Below, in pieces: positions 32,956 to 46,884 of a stretch of DNA of 64,000 nucleotides; position 1 is the first letter of the stretch, and the number at the start of each line of letters is the position of its first letter. The notes under the pieces were generated by a model. That model searched no databases and had not been told where the DNA came from. It saw only the letters and a program-made list of their open reading frames with translations. The position numbers and the translations under genes are program-made. Location: NCBI RefSeq assembly GCF_048569485.1, contig NC_134357.1, positions 334,666,742 to 334,730,741 of the forward strand. Reading direction: 5' to 3'. Source of the DNA: Anomaloglossus baeobatrachus. Lineage: Eukaryota > Chordata > Amphibia > Anura > Aromobatidae.

Positions 32956-33861
32956 TATGAAAGTGTTATAATAGTAGAAGATCTAAAACACATAACAGAA
33001 AACTTATAGATGGACTACAAAGGCAAAATGATCAAAACAGTCAATACCCTGTGAAAGGAAAACCCAAGATGGGTTATTTAGGGACTGTGGGATTTTATTG
33101 AAGTTCATAATAAAAAAATTTCTTAAAAGCTTCAGCGCCCAACTCTCCTGTGACCGTCTATCTACGTTAGCAATATGCTCAAGGAACTTTACTACTGCAG
33201 CATCGTAGGTAGTATTTATTCATTATAATAAAAAAAAAATCAAATGCATTAGACCTGGCTTCTTCAGGATAGTAATTTTGGTAATCCAGACTAGAACAGT
33301 TTGTACTGGAAAGAGTGAGTCATATTGGCGTGAACTCCCCCCCATTTCATTACTATGTCATTAAAAAAATTCCCGGGAGCTAAACTGTAAATGCCATGTC
33401 TTTCTTTTGTTGGCAGAGTTAATTTATGAGTTTTTCACACTCCTTGCCTACTTGGAGCCCTGACCGATGCATTTTTGATACAGGCAGACATAGAGGACAG
33501 TTGGCCAATAACTGAGCTATGGAGACCAATACATGCATAGAAGACTACATTTTTGCAAATCTATTCAACCGCAGTCGGAAGGTCAAAGAGCAGCAAATGC
33601 CCAGGCCCTGGAATAGATTCGGGGAATGCTTGAGCTATTCACCTTGAGAACTGAACTACTTTGGTCAAGAAACACAAATGAAATATTTAAGAAGAACATT
33701 GCATAGCCGAGCCAGAAGCATTGCTCAGTGTTTTTGATATTGGTTTGACCAGTGTAAAGCACATTCTGCTACTTCCCTCAAATTGGTCATGGAAGAGAAT
33801 ATATTGGGGGAAGACTCTCTAGTCAAATCTCCTGGCACTTACAGAGCTGATATGGATGAAA
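32956..33861. other. No gene seen
   Basis: AT-rich sequence with no recognised reading frame or repeat end. It is the genomic flank between the Tc1 nest and the LINE insertion. Confidence 0.35.
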
Positions 33862-33894
33862 CAAGGTGGACATTGTTTTATTGTTATGGTTATA

Positions 33895-35488
<1,594 letters not shown>

Positions 35489-36339
35489 TATATATTTTTT
35501 TTTATTGAAAATTTTAACCATTAAACAGTAAATAACATGATTAGCAGTCCCATCAAAAAATATAGTAATAATCTTTCATCCAGTATGCAGACTGGAAAAC
35601 ATAGCCTGTAGACACAATAGATCTACAACCATTGGGATGATGAAAAGTGCAGTAAGATTAAGTACATAAAAAAAAAGCCAAACAAACTTAACAGCCATCT
35701 CATTTAAAAGAGAAAGAAGTTAAAAAAAAAAAAAAAAAAAAAAAGGGGGGGAGAGATTGGAGTTTCCATTTTGTCACTTAGTCACGTTTACAGTTTAGCT
35801 AAATATTCGTAGGTGGCCTAGGTTATTCTTTAGGTCTTCCATAATGTACCATGCAGTTGAGGTAGAAGGTTGCACCACTTTTTCTTTTTCCTCCTTATTG
35901 CATTATTTCACCACAAACGGTTTCCATTTTAGTAGAAATCTACCCGCCTGCGCTTCCTTATTTGTGAGTGCATCTCCCTGCTCAATCTCCATATAATGCT
36001 TAAGTTGAGTTATAAGTTCTGAGATAGAAGGGGTGGAGGATGTTATCCAATATTTAAGGATCAACTTTTTGGACAGCAATAAAATAGTGTGCAAAAGTTC
36101 TTGGAATACCTCTACTTCTATTACTATCTATATCAGAGTTTTCCCAGTAATGCAGAAGTGCTGCTTGAGGAGATAGGGGGCGCATAGAGCTCCAAAGCGT
36201 TTTTGACAGATCCGAGACTGACCCCCAGAAAGAAGCAGTGCTGGGGCACAGACAAATACCATAATAAAGGTCCGAAATTTGCAGTTGGTATTTAGGGCAT
36301 GCAATTAACCTGTCTCAACTGGGATCCACTTTAGGAATA

Positions 36340-37080
36340 TTAAAAGCATAGATAGCTGCGTGCATTTCTCCAGGATTTGTTAATATTTTTCCGGAAGGCA
36401 GACCAATACGCTCTTATCTTAGAAGGAACATCGATATCATTCATTAGCAATCTCCAGTATTTGAAGAATGTTTTGGGATGTACGCCCGATAATCTAGGCT
36501 TCATCATGAAGTATAACTCCGATATTGAAGGAGTTCCCATTGGGTGGAGAAGAATGGTATCAAATTCATTCCGTTCAGATTCAAACGCAACATCCCTTAA
36601 ATTGGACATAATAGAGAGTTTTATTTTTTCAAATTGGAAATAGTGGGAAGGGTGTAGATGGTATTTATCAATGCACTCCCTGTTTGTTAACCACCTCGCT
36701 TCTGTTGAATGTAGAAAATGAGAAACCTTCAATATACCAGCTCTACGCCACACAGAATACAGTTTATTCTCCATACCCTGGGGAAACTCTGGAATACACC
36801 ACAAAGGAAGATGCTTTGATATTCTAAAGGAAAGGCTATATTTTTTCTGGACCGACTTCCAGGTAGATATTGCATCCCTGAAAACTACTGAGTGCTTAAT
36901 TGCAGGAGGTAGAGAGGTAACATAAAAGTGTAAAATTGCTGTCAAATTAAGAGGGTGACCATAGTCTGATTCGAGAGTAGAGTCGGAGTATGTATGTCTA
37001 TTGTGCATCCAATCCATGATATAGCGAGTGACACATGCCAGATTATAGTTCCTAACACTACAAAGATTAATACCCCCCCT
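36340..37080 (-). pseudogene. LINE ORF2 C-terminal fragment
   Basis: An open stretch of 225 codons beginning MDWMHNRHTYSDST matches the region after reverse transcriptase in frog L1-group ORF2 proteins, judged by the HPKTFFKYWRLL and W.SAFRKNI pattern. A second short piece (36094-35903) continues in another frame. Endonuclease and reverse transcriptase are absent through 5' truncation. Confidence 0.65.
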
Positions 37081-37156
37081 CCGCTTTAGAGGTTATGAGC
37101 TTAAACAAACTGATTCTGGGACGTTTCCCCTCCAAGGTGGACATTGTTGAACATTG

Positions 37157-37301
37157 ACGAAAAAGGTGAGTATCCACATATCCTACGACTAAGGACTGAC
37201 GTTCGAAACATGTCAAGTGTTCTGTGTTTTATTATAATTTTAATGATGAAATAAACTTTGGAGGTTTATTCATATTGGTGCTGGATACTCACCTTTTTCG
37301 T
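37157..37301. mobile_element. Short inverted-repeat element, 145 bp
   Basis: Perfect 20-bp ends, ACGAAAAAGGTGAGTATCCA and its inverse, enclose ACTGACGTTCGAAACATGTC and an AATAAAC. It lies nine bases beyond the LINE target duplication. No target duplication of its own was found. Confidence 0.6.
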
Positions 37302-37746
37302 TCCTGTAACCAGAGGAAGCCAACCACATGTATTCGTGCACCTGCTATGGAGTCCGGATGAATACTACCTGCATCTGATTTAAACCAGAACAGGAAATAA
37401 AGATCCAATATTTGATTGCCATAAGTATTGCAAAGCTCACCAAAAACAAATCATTATCCTATATTAAGTTTTGCATAAATGTCAATAATACAAATTATCA
37501 AAAACCACAAATATGGTAAATCATCAATAGTTTATTCACATGATTATCCAAAAAATTACATAATTTTATTAATGCCAGGGCACACAATATAAAAACAACC
37601 CCTAAAAACACACTAAGAAAAAACTGGTGCAGTGTGGTCATTACAGGAAAATTCAAAGGAAGTGGTCAAAATATACATATAATTATTAAATTGTTTATCC
37701 GATATCTATACCAATATGGGCATATATATGAAGCCCCCAGTCTCGG
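37302..37746. other. No gene seen
   Basis: AT-rich spacer with no recognisable frame, between the short inverted-repeat element and the next Harbinger element. Confidence 0.35.
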
Positions 37747-37749
37747 TTA

Positions 37750-38721
37750 GGCTGGTTTCAGACCTCCGTGTTTAATCAGGTACCAGTCACACGCATAGTT
37801 ATGGTCACACGTGTGTCATACGTGTGTCATACGTTACATGTGTGTCACACGTGTGATATCCGTGTTTGCATATGTGTGCTACGTACTGGGTAAAACACGT
37901 GTCTCTGCAATGAAAAGATGTTCGATATGTACCTGTATCCAGTGATGCTGTCTTCTGCTCTGCTGCCTCCCACTTCTGACCCCCGCTCATTATTTTCATT
38001 GATTATTCACTGCCCAAGGATTTGGAAGCCGGAGCATCGCGGGGACAGGCTGGGTACAGCACAGCCGAGGACAGCATCGTCGGGAACATAGCTGGTGACA
38101 GGTGAGTATACAGCAGTTTGTGTAGTGACATCCAGGGGGTCATCGGAGTTCCCAATGAACTCTCATGAACCCCTGGAAGTCACCATCGTGACACTCGCTG
38201 TAACACAGTTGTCGCAGGGGTGTCATCAGGAGGTCATCAGAGCTCATTGGGAAATCCGATGACCTCCTGGACATCCCTGCACATACACTGCTGGCAGGAT
38301 ACTCACCTGTCACTAGCGATATCCCCAGTGATGCTGTCCTCGGCGGTGTTGTCTCCAGCGCTGTCACTGCAATGCCCCTGGTCCCGGCTGCTCACTGCAG
38401 TGAATAATCAATGAAAATAATGAGCGGGGGTCAGGAGCAGGAGACAGAATCGCTGGATACAGGTAAATATAGAAAATCTTTTTATTTAAAAACCTGTGTT
38501 TTCTCTGGTACATATCACACTGATGTCACACGGATAATATCAGTGTGCGGTCCGTGTGACGGAGAAAAAACGGACACGTCTCTGTGGGAAATAGCGGGGC
38601 CACACGGTTCGTGTGAAAACACGGCTGTGTGAGTACACAATACGGTAACATGGGTATGTGTGACATCCGTGTTAAAAATGGATGTCACACGTACCTAAAA
38701 CACGGACGTCTGAAACCAGCC
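37750..38721. mobile_element. Harbinger non-autonomous element (GGCTGGTTTCAGAC ends)
   Basis: Ends GGCTGGTTTCAGACCTCCGT and, inverted, GGCTGGTTTCAGACGTCCGT are flanked by TTA (37747-37749, 38722-38724). Subterminal CACACGTGTG motifs recur. A long inner palindrome pairs about 37940-38030 with 38385-38470 around ATTATTTTCATTGATTATTC. No coding sequence. Confidence 0.85.
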
Positions 38722-38724
38722 TTA

Positions 38725-39730
38725 AAGTGATAGTGCACCCTAAAGTATCAATGTGTTACAGTACAAAAATGAATAACAGCCTCAGCAGTAACTTTCAGCA
38801 TTGAGTTGCTTCTATATTGATGTTTAGCACTATTTTGAAAGAATAATCCCAGGTGATAAAACCTTCACTGTAAGCTAAAACAAAACAGCAGCGTAATAAA
38901 TGACATCGGCGAACTCTGTGTATCAGCTTCTTCAGGTTACGTAGCAAAAATCTGCTGACAGATTCGCTTTAAGCAAATGTTCCAATTTTGCATTTTGGTA
39001 CAGTTATTTGCCTGCATTTGTCTCAGGCATAAGCATGCAAGACTAAATCCTAGAAGTGCAAATGAAAAATGTATATTTATGTTTTGTTCATGGAAAGCAA
39101 TATATACAAAAAAAGCTGAACCAAAAATGTTAACAGTATCAAATTAGTGTATCTATAATATTATACATTAACAATGTACTAAGAAGTAGGGCATCCATAA
39201 GAATGTGGCTGTGCAGCAGCAATTTGTAACCGGATATTATTTTAGCAGCTATGAATATAGTGGCATACTAATATATATAACAAAACACGGAAAAGTGTAC
39301 AAAAGCCTAGGCTCTGTGTGATGTCACACCGTGATGTCACAGAACAGACTCGCTTTGTGCCAGGCTAGAATGCTATAGCAAGACTGAAGGCGGAGTGGGA
39401 GGTGACCAGGACATTAATCATCTCAAAGCAGCTCTCAGCTGGACAACCGGGGGAGGAGGGAAGTGAATGTGCAGGTCTACAAGAATGTCTCAGAACATTG
39501 AGTATATGAGTCTGCTTGGCCTATGAACAATACAAGCAGACTATTTATAAGACAATGTCTCGAAATAGTATTTGCCTCTTCCTGCCATCCCTAAAATTAG
39601 CTTACTTTTTACTGTTAGACTTGGTGTGTAATTGTGAGATTTGTGTGTAGAATTGGTATGTTATTCATGGAGTACGGATGATTCATAAAATGAGCTGCAT
39701 TCAAAATTAACACAAACATCCTCCAATGTC
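38725..39730. other. No gene seen; possible worn Kolobok-like MITE at its start
   Basis: From 38722 (TTAAAGTGATAGTGCACCC) to about 38975 (CTGACAGATTCGCTTTAA) the TTAA ends hint at a Kolobok-like MITE, but the two ends match poorly. The rest shows nothing I can name. Confidence 0.3.
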
Positions 39731-39733
39731 TAA

Positions 39734-41174
39734 GGCTATGTGCGCACTGGGAAGTGGAATTTTCTTGAGAAAATTCCGCATGCCTTCAAAGATTACCGCA
39801 CCCGCGGTAAAAAACCGCGGGAAACCGCACCCGAAAACCGCATGCGGTTTGCCGCGGTTTGCTGCGGTTTTACCGCGGTATTATTCGCGGTTTTGCCGCG
39901 TGCGGGTTGGGATGTGCTTTATTGCATTCAATGCAATAAAGCACATTGAAAAGGAAAAAAAAAAGTCATTTAATCCTGAGATAGTAGATAGACAGAAGAA
40001 TAGATAGAGGGATAGATAGACAGACAGATAGAGGGATAGATAGAAGGATAGATAGATGACAGATCGCTGCATTTCCCACGGTCGGCAGTGAGTTCACATT
40101 ACCGGCCGTGGGAAATGACCGGTAATTACCTCTGCTGTCTGCTGCTTTCATTCAGCGCTGTGTCTGTGACAGTCGCGGATGGATGGAAGCAGCGCAGGAC
40201 GTCGGACCTGTGGATTACGCCGGAGCTTTGTTTCGGGGGGGGGGGGTTAATAAAATGGTGAACGAGGCTTGTTTGTTTTATTTAAAATAAAGAATTTTTC
40301 GGTGTCTGTGTTTTTTTCACTTTTGCTTACGGGTTGATCATGTCAGCTGTCACATAGACGCTGCCATGATCAAGCCTGGCGTTAATGGCGGTGGTCCCCC
40401 ACCACCATTAACCCCTTGTATTACCTTGCCACCACTGCTACACGGTGGCAAGAAGAGCCGAGGACACTCCGGTATTGCCGCATAATGCATGCGACAGTGC
40501 CGGGGCAGCTGCGGCTGATATTCTCGGCTGCCGGAGGGGGAGTAAGGCAGGGGACATTATCCCTGCCCCTCTCCCTCCCCAGCCTGAGAATACCGGGCCG
40601 CCGCTGTGTGCTTACCTCGGCTGGAAGGTAAATATGCAGCGGAGCCCACGTTCTTTTTTTCCTATATTTCCGTTTTCTTTCTATGTGTGTTCTATGTGTC
40701 TGTGTTCTGTGTCTGTGATGTGTTCTGTGTCTGTGATGTGTGTGTGTGTTTACTCTGCACGGCTTCCTCTTCCTGTAATGACATCACTTCCCTGCAAAAC
40801 CGCAGACAGGCGATGTACATTACCGGAGGTAAACCGCGAAATACCGCAGGGAATAACGCAGGAAAACGCAGTGAACCGCACAGAATTTGCTGCCTGCGTT
40901 ATTCCCTGCGGGATTTCATGATTAACATTGGAGTCAATGGAGTGAAATCCCGCAGCGATGTGCGGAAAAGAAGTGACATGCACTTGTTTTTGCTGCGGGA
41001 TTCCCGCAGCAAAACATGCAGCTGTCAAATTCCGCCCAGTGCGCACAGGATTTTTTTTCTCCATAGGATTTGCTGGTGATTCACTGCAGAGATGTTATGA
41101 ACATTTTCTGCAGCGAAACATGCAGCAAATCCGCGGAAAATCCGCGGCAAAATCCGGTAAGTGCGCACATAGCC
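39734..41174 (+). mobile_element. Harbinger non-autonomous element, family C, copy 1
   Basis: Ends GGCTATGTGCGCACTGGGAA and, inverted, GGCTATGTGCGCACTTACCG are flanked by TAA (39731-39733, 41175-41177). Inside, in order: CCGCGGTAAAACCGC-rich region, GATA repeat (39985-40060), a module with TTTATTTTAAATAAAG and ATGATCAAGCCTGGCGTTAA, a TGTGT tract (40680-40755), and a CCGCAG/AAATCCCGC region. No transposase. Confidence 0.88.
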
Positions 41175-41523
41175 TAAGGTTGTTTTTTCCTTTGTTTCCA
41201 GTGTGCTATCAACTTGTCCGTATCAGCGGATCTGTCACCAGATTTCATGTCATAATATAGTCTGCGAATAAAAATTATATCTCATGAGGATGGTGTACTT
41301 AGTGATAATCCATGTCAGAAATGCTGTATAATCAGTTAATTGACAGCTCCTCAGTGCCCCTCCTGCGGCTGCTGAAACCTCGCACGGCTCAGTACAAGCT
41401 GCAGCTGTTAGTCAGACCGAGTACACATGGATTCATCAGCTCTCATTCTGTAAATGGACTCAAAATATTCATTTTAATATCAAGGTTACTTATCTCTGCT
41501 CAACGTCAAAGCCACTAGAGTTA

Positions 41524-42140
41524 GGCCCGTTTCACACGTCAGTGAAAAACACAGACGTTTTTCACTGGCGTGTAAAACACGCACATGTCACTGCGTGTGC
41601 CGTGAATCACGGCACACGTGGGTTGTCTAAGTGCAATCCAGGCTCCGTTCTCCGTGGCCCGTGATTGCACTTAGAAATCAACTCACCTGTGCCCGCTCCC
41701 GCTCTCCATGGTGCTGAATCCTCCCGGCGCTGACCCCTGCAGCAGCTGCTTCCGGGTCGGCTGTGTCGTGCATCATTAATATGCGCGACAGTAATCAGCC
41801 GGCTTAGAAGCAGCAGGGAGAACGGGCTGCAGAGAGCGCGGCTGAAGCCGGGTGAGTAAAAATGTTTATTATTTTAAATGCACGTTTTTTTCTGGCACGT
41901 GTTTCACGGACCACACCACTGTGTGGTCCGTGGGACATCAGTGATGCCAGAAAAAAATGGACATGTCTCCGTGCGGCAATCACGCACACGCAGGTACGCT
42001 GCACGGAGACACGTGCAGTGAAAAATCACTGACGTGTGAGCAGACCCATTCATTATAATGGGTCTGCGTATGTCAGTGATTCTGGTACGTTTAAAAAAAA
42101 AGCACAAACGTACCAGAATCACTGACGTGTGAAAGGGGCC
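41524..42140. mobile_element. Harbinger non-autonomous element (GGCCCGTTTCACACGTCAGTG ends)
   Basis: Ends GGCCCGTTTCACACGTCAGT and, inverted, GGCCCCTTTCACACGTCAGT are flanked by TTA (41521-41523, 42141-42143). Palindromic, with repeated CACGTG-type and GTCCGTG motifs; no coding sequence. Confidence 0.88.
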
Positions 42141-42143
42141 TTA

Positions 42144-42644
42144 GGAAAAGGGGAACCGCACTTCTATAAGCCACAAAATACATGGAGGATTTGCTTCTAA
42201 TACAGAAGGTATGCCCTTGAAGGTGGCATAGGTGATAACCAGAAGGGCAGTGAAGTCAGTTCATCTCCATACAGCAGAATTCAGAGCTTTCTCCTTAGGA
42301 ACAATATTACAGCGGGATGTCTAAAACAAGGTATGTATGTCTGACATACAGCCAAAACCTGGGAAGGCGGCGTACAGAGGAACTTCCACTCCACCAATGT
42401 AAACGAATCCCACATGCATGTCACACAGATGGAGGCATCCTTCATTATATTATAGAAGCATTACTCTCTTATGGTGGTATTAGTTTGAAGCAATTACAAG
42501 GTACTGGTCACCACAGAAAGTCCATAAACACAACGAGAAACAAAAAAACTTACTTTCCCCATATCAAAGGACGTGGTTGTACAAAAGAAAATTTTGAAAA
42601 GAAAAAAAAAATATAAACCAGAACTCGCTACCAGTGATTTTCTA
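42144..42644. other. No gene seen
   Basis: Unremarkable spacer between two Harbinger elements. Its longest frame (42317-42616, 99 codons) has no recognisable feature. Confidence 0.35.
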
Positions 42645-42647
42645 CAA

Positions 42648-43952
42648 GGCCCTGTGCGCACTTACCGGTTTTTGCGGCGGATTTCCTGCGGTTTTGCTGC
42701 ATGTTTCGCTGCAGAAAATATTCATAACATCTCTGCAGTGATTCACCAGCAAAACCTATGGGGGAAAAAAATGCTGTGCGCACTATGCGGAATTTGACAG
42801 CTACATGTTTTGCTGCGGGATTCCCGCAGCAAAAACAATTGCATGTCACTTCTTTTCCACAGGTCCCTGCGGGATTTCACTCCATTGACTGCAATGTAAT
42901 CGTGAAATCCCGCAGGGAAGTGATGTCATTACAGGAAGAGGAAGCGGAGCAAACACACACACACATCACACACACAGACATAGAACACAAACATCACTCA
43001 CACACAGACATATAGAATACACATACAAATCAAACGGAAATATAGAAGAAAAAAAAAACACGTGGGCTCCGCCGTATTTTTACCGTCCAGCCTAGGTAAG
43101 CACACAGCGGCGGGCCGGTATTCTCAGGCTGGGGAGGACGGGGGGCAGAGTTAATGTCCCCCCTCCTCCTGCAGCCGAGAATATCAGCCGCAGCTGCCCC
43201 GGGACTGTCGCATGCATTATGCGGCAGTCCCGGAGTGTCCCCAGCTATACCAGATGCCGTGATGCGGTGGCTATCCAGGTAATAATGAGTTAATGGCAGC
43301 GCATTGCCGCCATTAACTCCAGGCTTGATCATGGCAAAGTCTATGTGACAGCTGACATGATCAACCCGTAAGTAAAGTGAATAAACACACACACCGAAAA
43401 ATCCTTTATTTTAAATAAAGCACAAAAAAGCCTCCTCTTTAACCCCTTTATTAACCCCTTCCAACACACAGCTCCGGCGTAATCCACATCTTGCGCTGCT
43501 TGCATCCAGAAGCGAGTGACACAGACACAGGCTGAATGCAGCCTCGCAACGAGCCTGCAGAGGTAACCACAGGACATTTCCCACGGCCGGTAATGTGAAC
43601 TCACATTACCGCTCGGGAGAAATGCAGCGTGTGCTCACAGGGACTCTATCTATCCCTCTTGTCTATCTGTCTATTCTTCTATCTATTCCTCTGTCTATTT
43701 ATCTATCTACTATCTATCTCAGAAGGAAATGACCCTTTTTTTTTCTTCAATGTGTTTTATTGCATTGAATGCATTAAAGCATACGTACCAACCTGCACGT
43801 GGCAAAACCGCAGCAATACCGCGGTAAAACCGCGGCAAACCGCATGCAGTTTTCGGGTGCGGTTTGCCGCGTTTTTTTACCGCGGGTGCGGTAATCTTTC
43901 AGACCTTAAGATCTTTCTTAAGAAAATTCCGTTTTCCAATGCGCACAGGGCC
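42648..43952 (-). mobile_element. Harbinger non-autonomous element, family C, copy 2 (inverted)
   Basis: Ends GGCCCTGTGCGCACTTACCG and, inverted, GGCCCTGTGCGCATTGGAAA. The right flank is TAA; the left is CAA, probably TAA changed at one base. The module order is copy 1 reversed: CCGCAG region, CACACA tract (42955-43020), TGATCATGGC/AAATAAAG module, TATC repeat (43640-43725), CGCGGTAAAACCGCGG region. Confidence 0.85.
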
Positions 43953-43955
43953 TAA

Positions 43956-44978
43956 GATACTCTCTTGGTGGATTTCTTCCTCGACTCCTTTTTTTCCTCT
44001 CCATTTGAAAATACTCTTCTGAAAAATTCTCCTGTGGAGTGACTTGGCATGAAAAAGGCCTTTTCAAAACGACGAAACGTCCCATGTTTTCTCTCTCACC
44101 TTACTAATAAACATACAAATTTTTTTGCAAAGAAAAATTCAACTCCGTCTTATGTTTTATTTACTATACACAAAAAAGAGAGTGCAGTGTTTGTTTTTTG
44201 ACTAAAACAAGAAGTGATCATGGCAAAGAGCTCCATTAAAAATTCTCAAGAATAAGGTATATTTTTCTGACAACTGAAGGCATTTACACACCTATTTTGT
44301 CAGAAGCTTACTTCACTGATGTACAGGTCAGGTACGCCATGACAAGCCATCTTTAGCAGCACTTGGCACATATGACAAGGCCAGTACACCTCCTTTCACC
44401 ACTTTATGCAGATACCACTGAATTTGGACAGGACGGAAACAATCTGTGAATCCTTACTGTTCTGTCCCCACTTAAAGGCGCGTAGTTGTGAGATGTTGTG
44501 AGAATCTTACCTTCGTTTTTCCAATAGGTGAGGCAGACAGGACCAGAGCGCTCCAAAGTTAAACATGCACATGCTGAGATGAAACAATGGTGGTTTATTT
44601 TCTCCAAAGGTTAAGGACATGAAGTACAGTGGTCCAAGTACCTGGTTCTCTTGTGATGCTTGTTTCTGGAGTCACTAAGGTCAGAAGCCTTTGCTTCTAG
44701 CAGCTCCAATAAGGGATGTGATTCTCACAAAAACTATGGCTGGAACTAAATATGCCAGGAAGTGAGGTAAGAGGATCGGCAGACACTCCCATGGGCTGGA
44801 CAAAAGAAACAGAGGAGCCAAAAGGTCTGACCAGTAGATGGTAGCAGAAACAAGCATGAAAAACATTAAATAACAGTTTTAATTAAAACAATTAGGAACA
44901 GCACACTTACTGCCATTTGAAGACTCAGTTTAATGGGAACTTATCAGCCATAATTTTGTGTCTGGGTCTATAGCAGCC
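43956..44978. other. No gene seen; short motif-bearing repeat at 43980-44170
   Basis: GACGAAACGTCCCATGTTTT near 44070 followed by AATAAAC resembles the inside of the 37157 element. The remainder shows no recognised feature. Confidence 0.35.
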
Positions 44979-44981
44979 TAA

Positions 44982-46713
44982 GGTCATGTGCGCATGTTGC
45001 GTTTTTCTTGCGTTTTGGTTGCGTTTTAAACTGCACTGTGTCATTGACAAAATGCATGCGTTGTGCTTCCCCAGCAACATCTATGATAAATCAGAAATTT
45101 CCATGCCCATGTTGCTTTTTTTTTTTTTAGGTAGAATTTTGTTTGACATTTGTCGAAATTGTTGCGTAAAAAAAAAAAGCAGCATGTCACTTCTTCATTG
45201 CGTTTTGGTTGCATTTTTCACCCATTGAAATCAATGAGGTCTGTTAAAACGCAACCAAAATGTTTAGCTGTGTGCTTGCACTGCGTTTTGGTTGCATTTT
45301 GGATCCGTTCTTATCAACAAAAATGCAGGTCTCTCAGTCTATCTCTATCGGTCTCTGTCTCTTTCCTTCATACTCACCTTTCACGGGTTCAGCTGTCACA
45401 CTGCTCCCGCAGCCTCTCCTGCTTCTGAAAGTGTCTGCAACTCATTAGGCTCATCTCATATTCACTTCCCTCGCTCATTAAGCTCATCTCATATTCACTT
45501 CACCCACTCATTAGGCTCATCTCATATTCACTGCTTCCCCCGCTCACCGGTTGCAGTCAGACACGCCCCCACTGACTGACAGCTGTCAGTCTATAACCAA
45601 TAACAGTCGCCAGTGGGCGGGTCTATATCATAAAGTGCAATAAATAAATAATTCATAGAAACAAAAAACTGTGCAGTCCCCTCCCCAATTTTGATACCCA
45701 GCCAAGATAAAGCCACACAGCTGAGGGCTTGTATTCTCAGACTGGCGAGACCCACGTTATTGGGAGCCCCCCAATCTAAAAATATCAGACAGCAGCCGCC
45801 TGGAATTCCTGTATCCATGAGATACAACAGTCCCAGGGACTTTACCCGGCTCTTCCCAAATGCCCTGGTGCGGTTGCAATCGGGCTAATAAGGGGTTAAT
45901 GGAAGCCCATAGCTGCCACTAAGTCCTAGCTTAGTGATGGCAGGCGTCAATGAGACATCCCCCATCATCAAACTGTGAATGAAAGTAAATAATCACGCAC
46001 ACTGAAAAATCCTTTATTTGAAATAAAAGACAAAAAACACCCTCTTTCACCATATTACAGTATTAACCCCAACACAACCCTCCAGGTAATCCACTCGAGG
46101 TCCCATGACGCTTCCAGCACTTGTACATCTGACACTGACAGCGAGCGGCCATAGAGCACAACCTGAAGTGAGTCGCACCATCAGCAGTAACGTCACTCTA
46201 GTTATCCACGGCCACAGCTGGAGACCTCCACCTGTGACAGCAAATCACCTGAGTGACTGAAGTGAGCCGCACAATCAGCGGTGCCCTCATTCAGGTGATT
46301 TGCGGTCACAGGTGAGTCCTTCACCTGTGATTGCAAATCAGGCCGCAACACAAAGACAAAGCCACACAATGAAAATGAACTCTGGTGAACCCCTGACCTC
46401 ACAGCTGCGGGCCCCGCACTTCTGCCTGTGTCGCAGCACTTATGTCAGAGGTTCACCAGAGTTCATTCTCATCGCACGGCTCTGTCTCTGTCTGCGTCCA
46501 GTCATGCTCTATGACACACGCTGTGATAGGACAGGGATGTAGCAGAGCTGAATCGCCGTGGGGCCGCACTGTCAAAAATGCATCCAAAATGCATTCAAAA
46601 CGCATGCGTTTTGGATGCATTTTTTGTTAAATGTACTGTTTACAGTTGTCAAGTCTGTCAGAGGGTGCATTTTTATTTTTGCCAAAATAAGAACGCAGCG
46701 TGTGGACATACCC
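44982..46713. mobile_element. Large Harbinger non-autonomous element (GGTCATGTGCGCATGTTGCG ends)
   Basis: Ends GGTCATGTGCGCATGTTGCG and, inverted, GGGTATGTCCACACGCTGCG are flanked by TAA (44979-44981, 46714-46716). GTTTTGGTTGCGTTTT motifs fill the left arm. The middle (about 45590-46060) carries a module also present at 63545-64000 and an AAATCCTTTATTTGAAATAA stretch like those in family C. No transposase. Confidence 0.85.
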
Positions 46714-46884
46714 TAAGGGGTACTTCTCACATAGCGAGATCGCTAGCGAGATCGCTGCTGACTCACGGTTTTTGTGACGCACCAGTGACTTCATTAGCGA
46801 TCTCGCTGTGTGTGACACGGAGCAGAGATCTGGCCCCTGCTGTGAAATCGCTGCTCGTTACACACAGTACTGGTTCATTTTTTT

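Noticed and set aside
37195-37215. Hammerhead ribozyme
   Set aside because: CTGACG and CGAAA are present but there is no room for stem II and no matching third helix.
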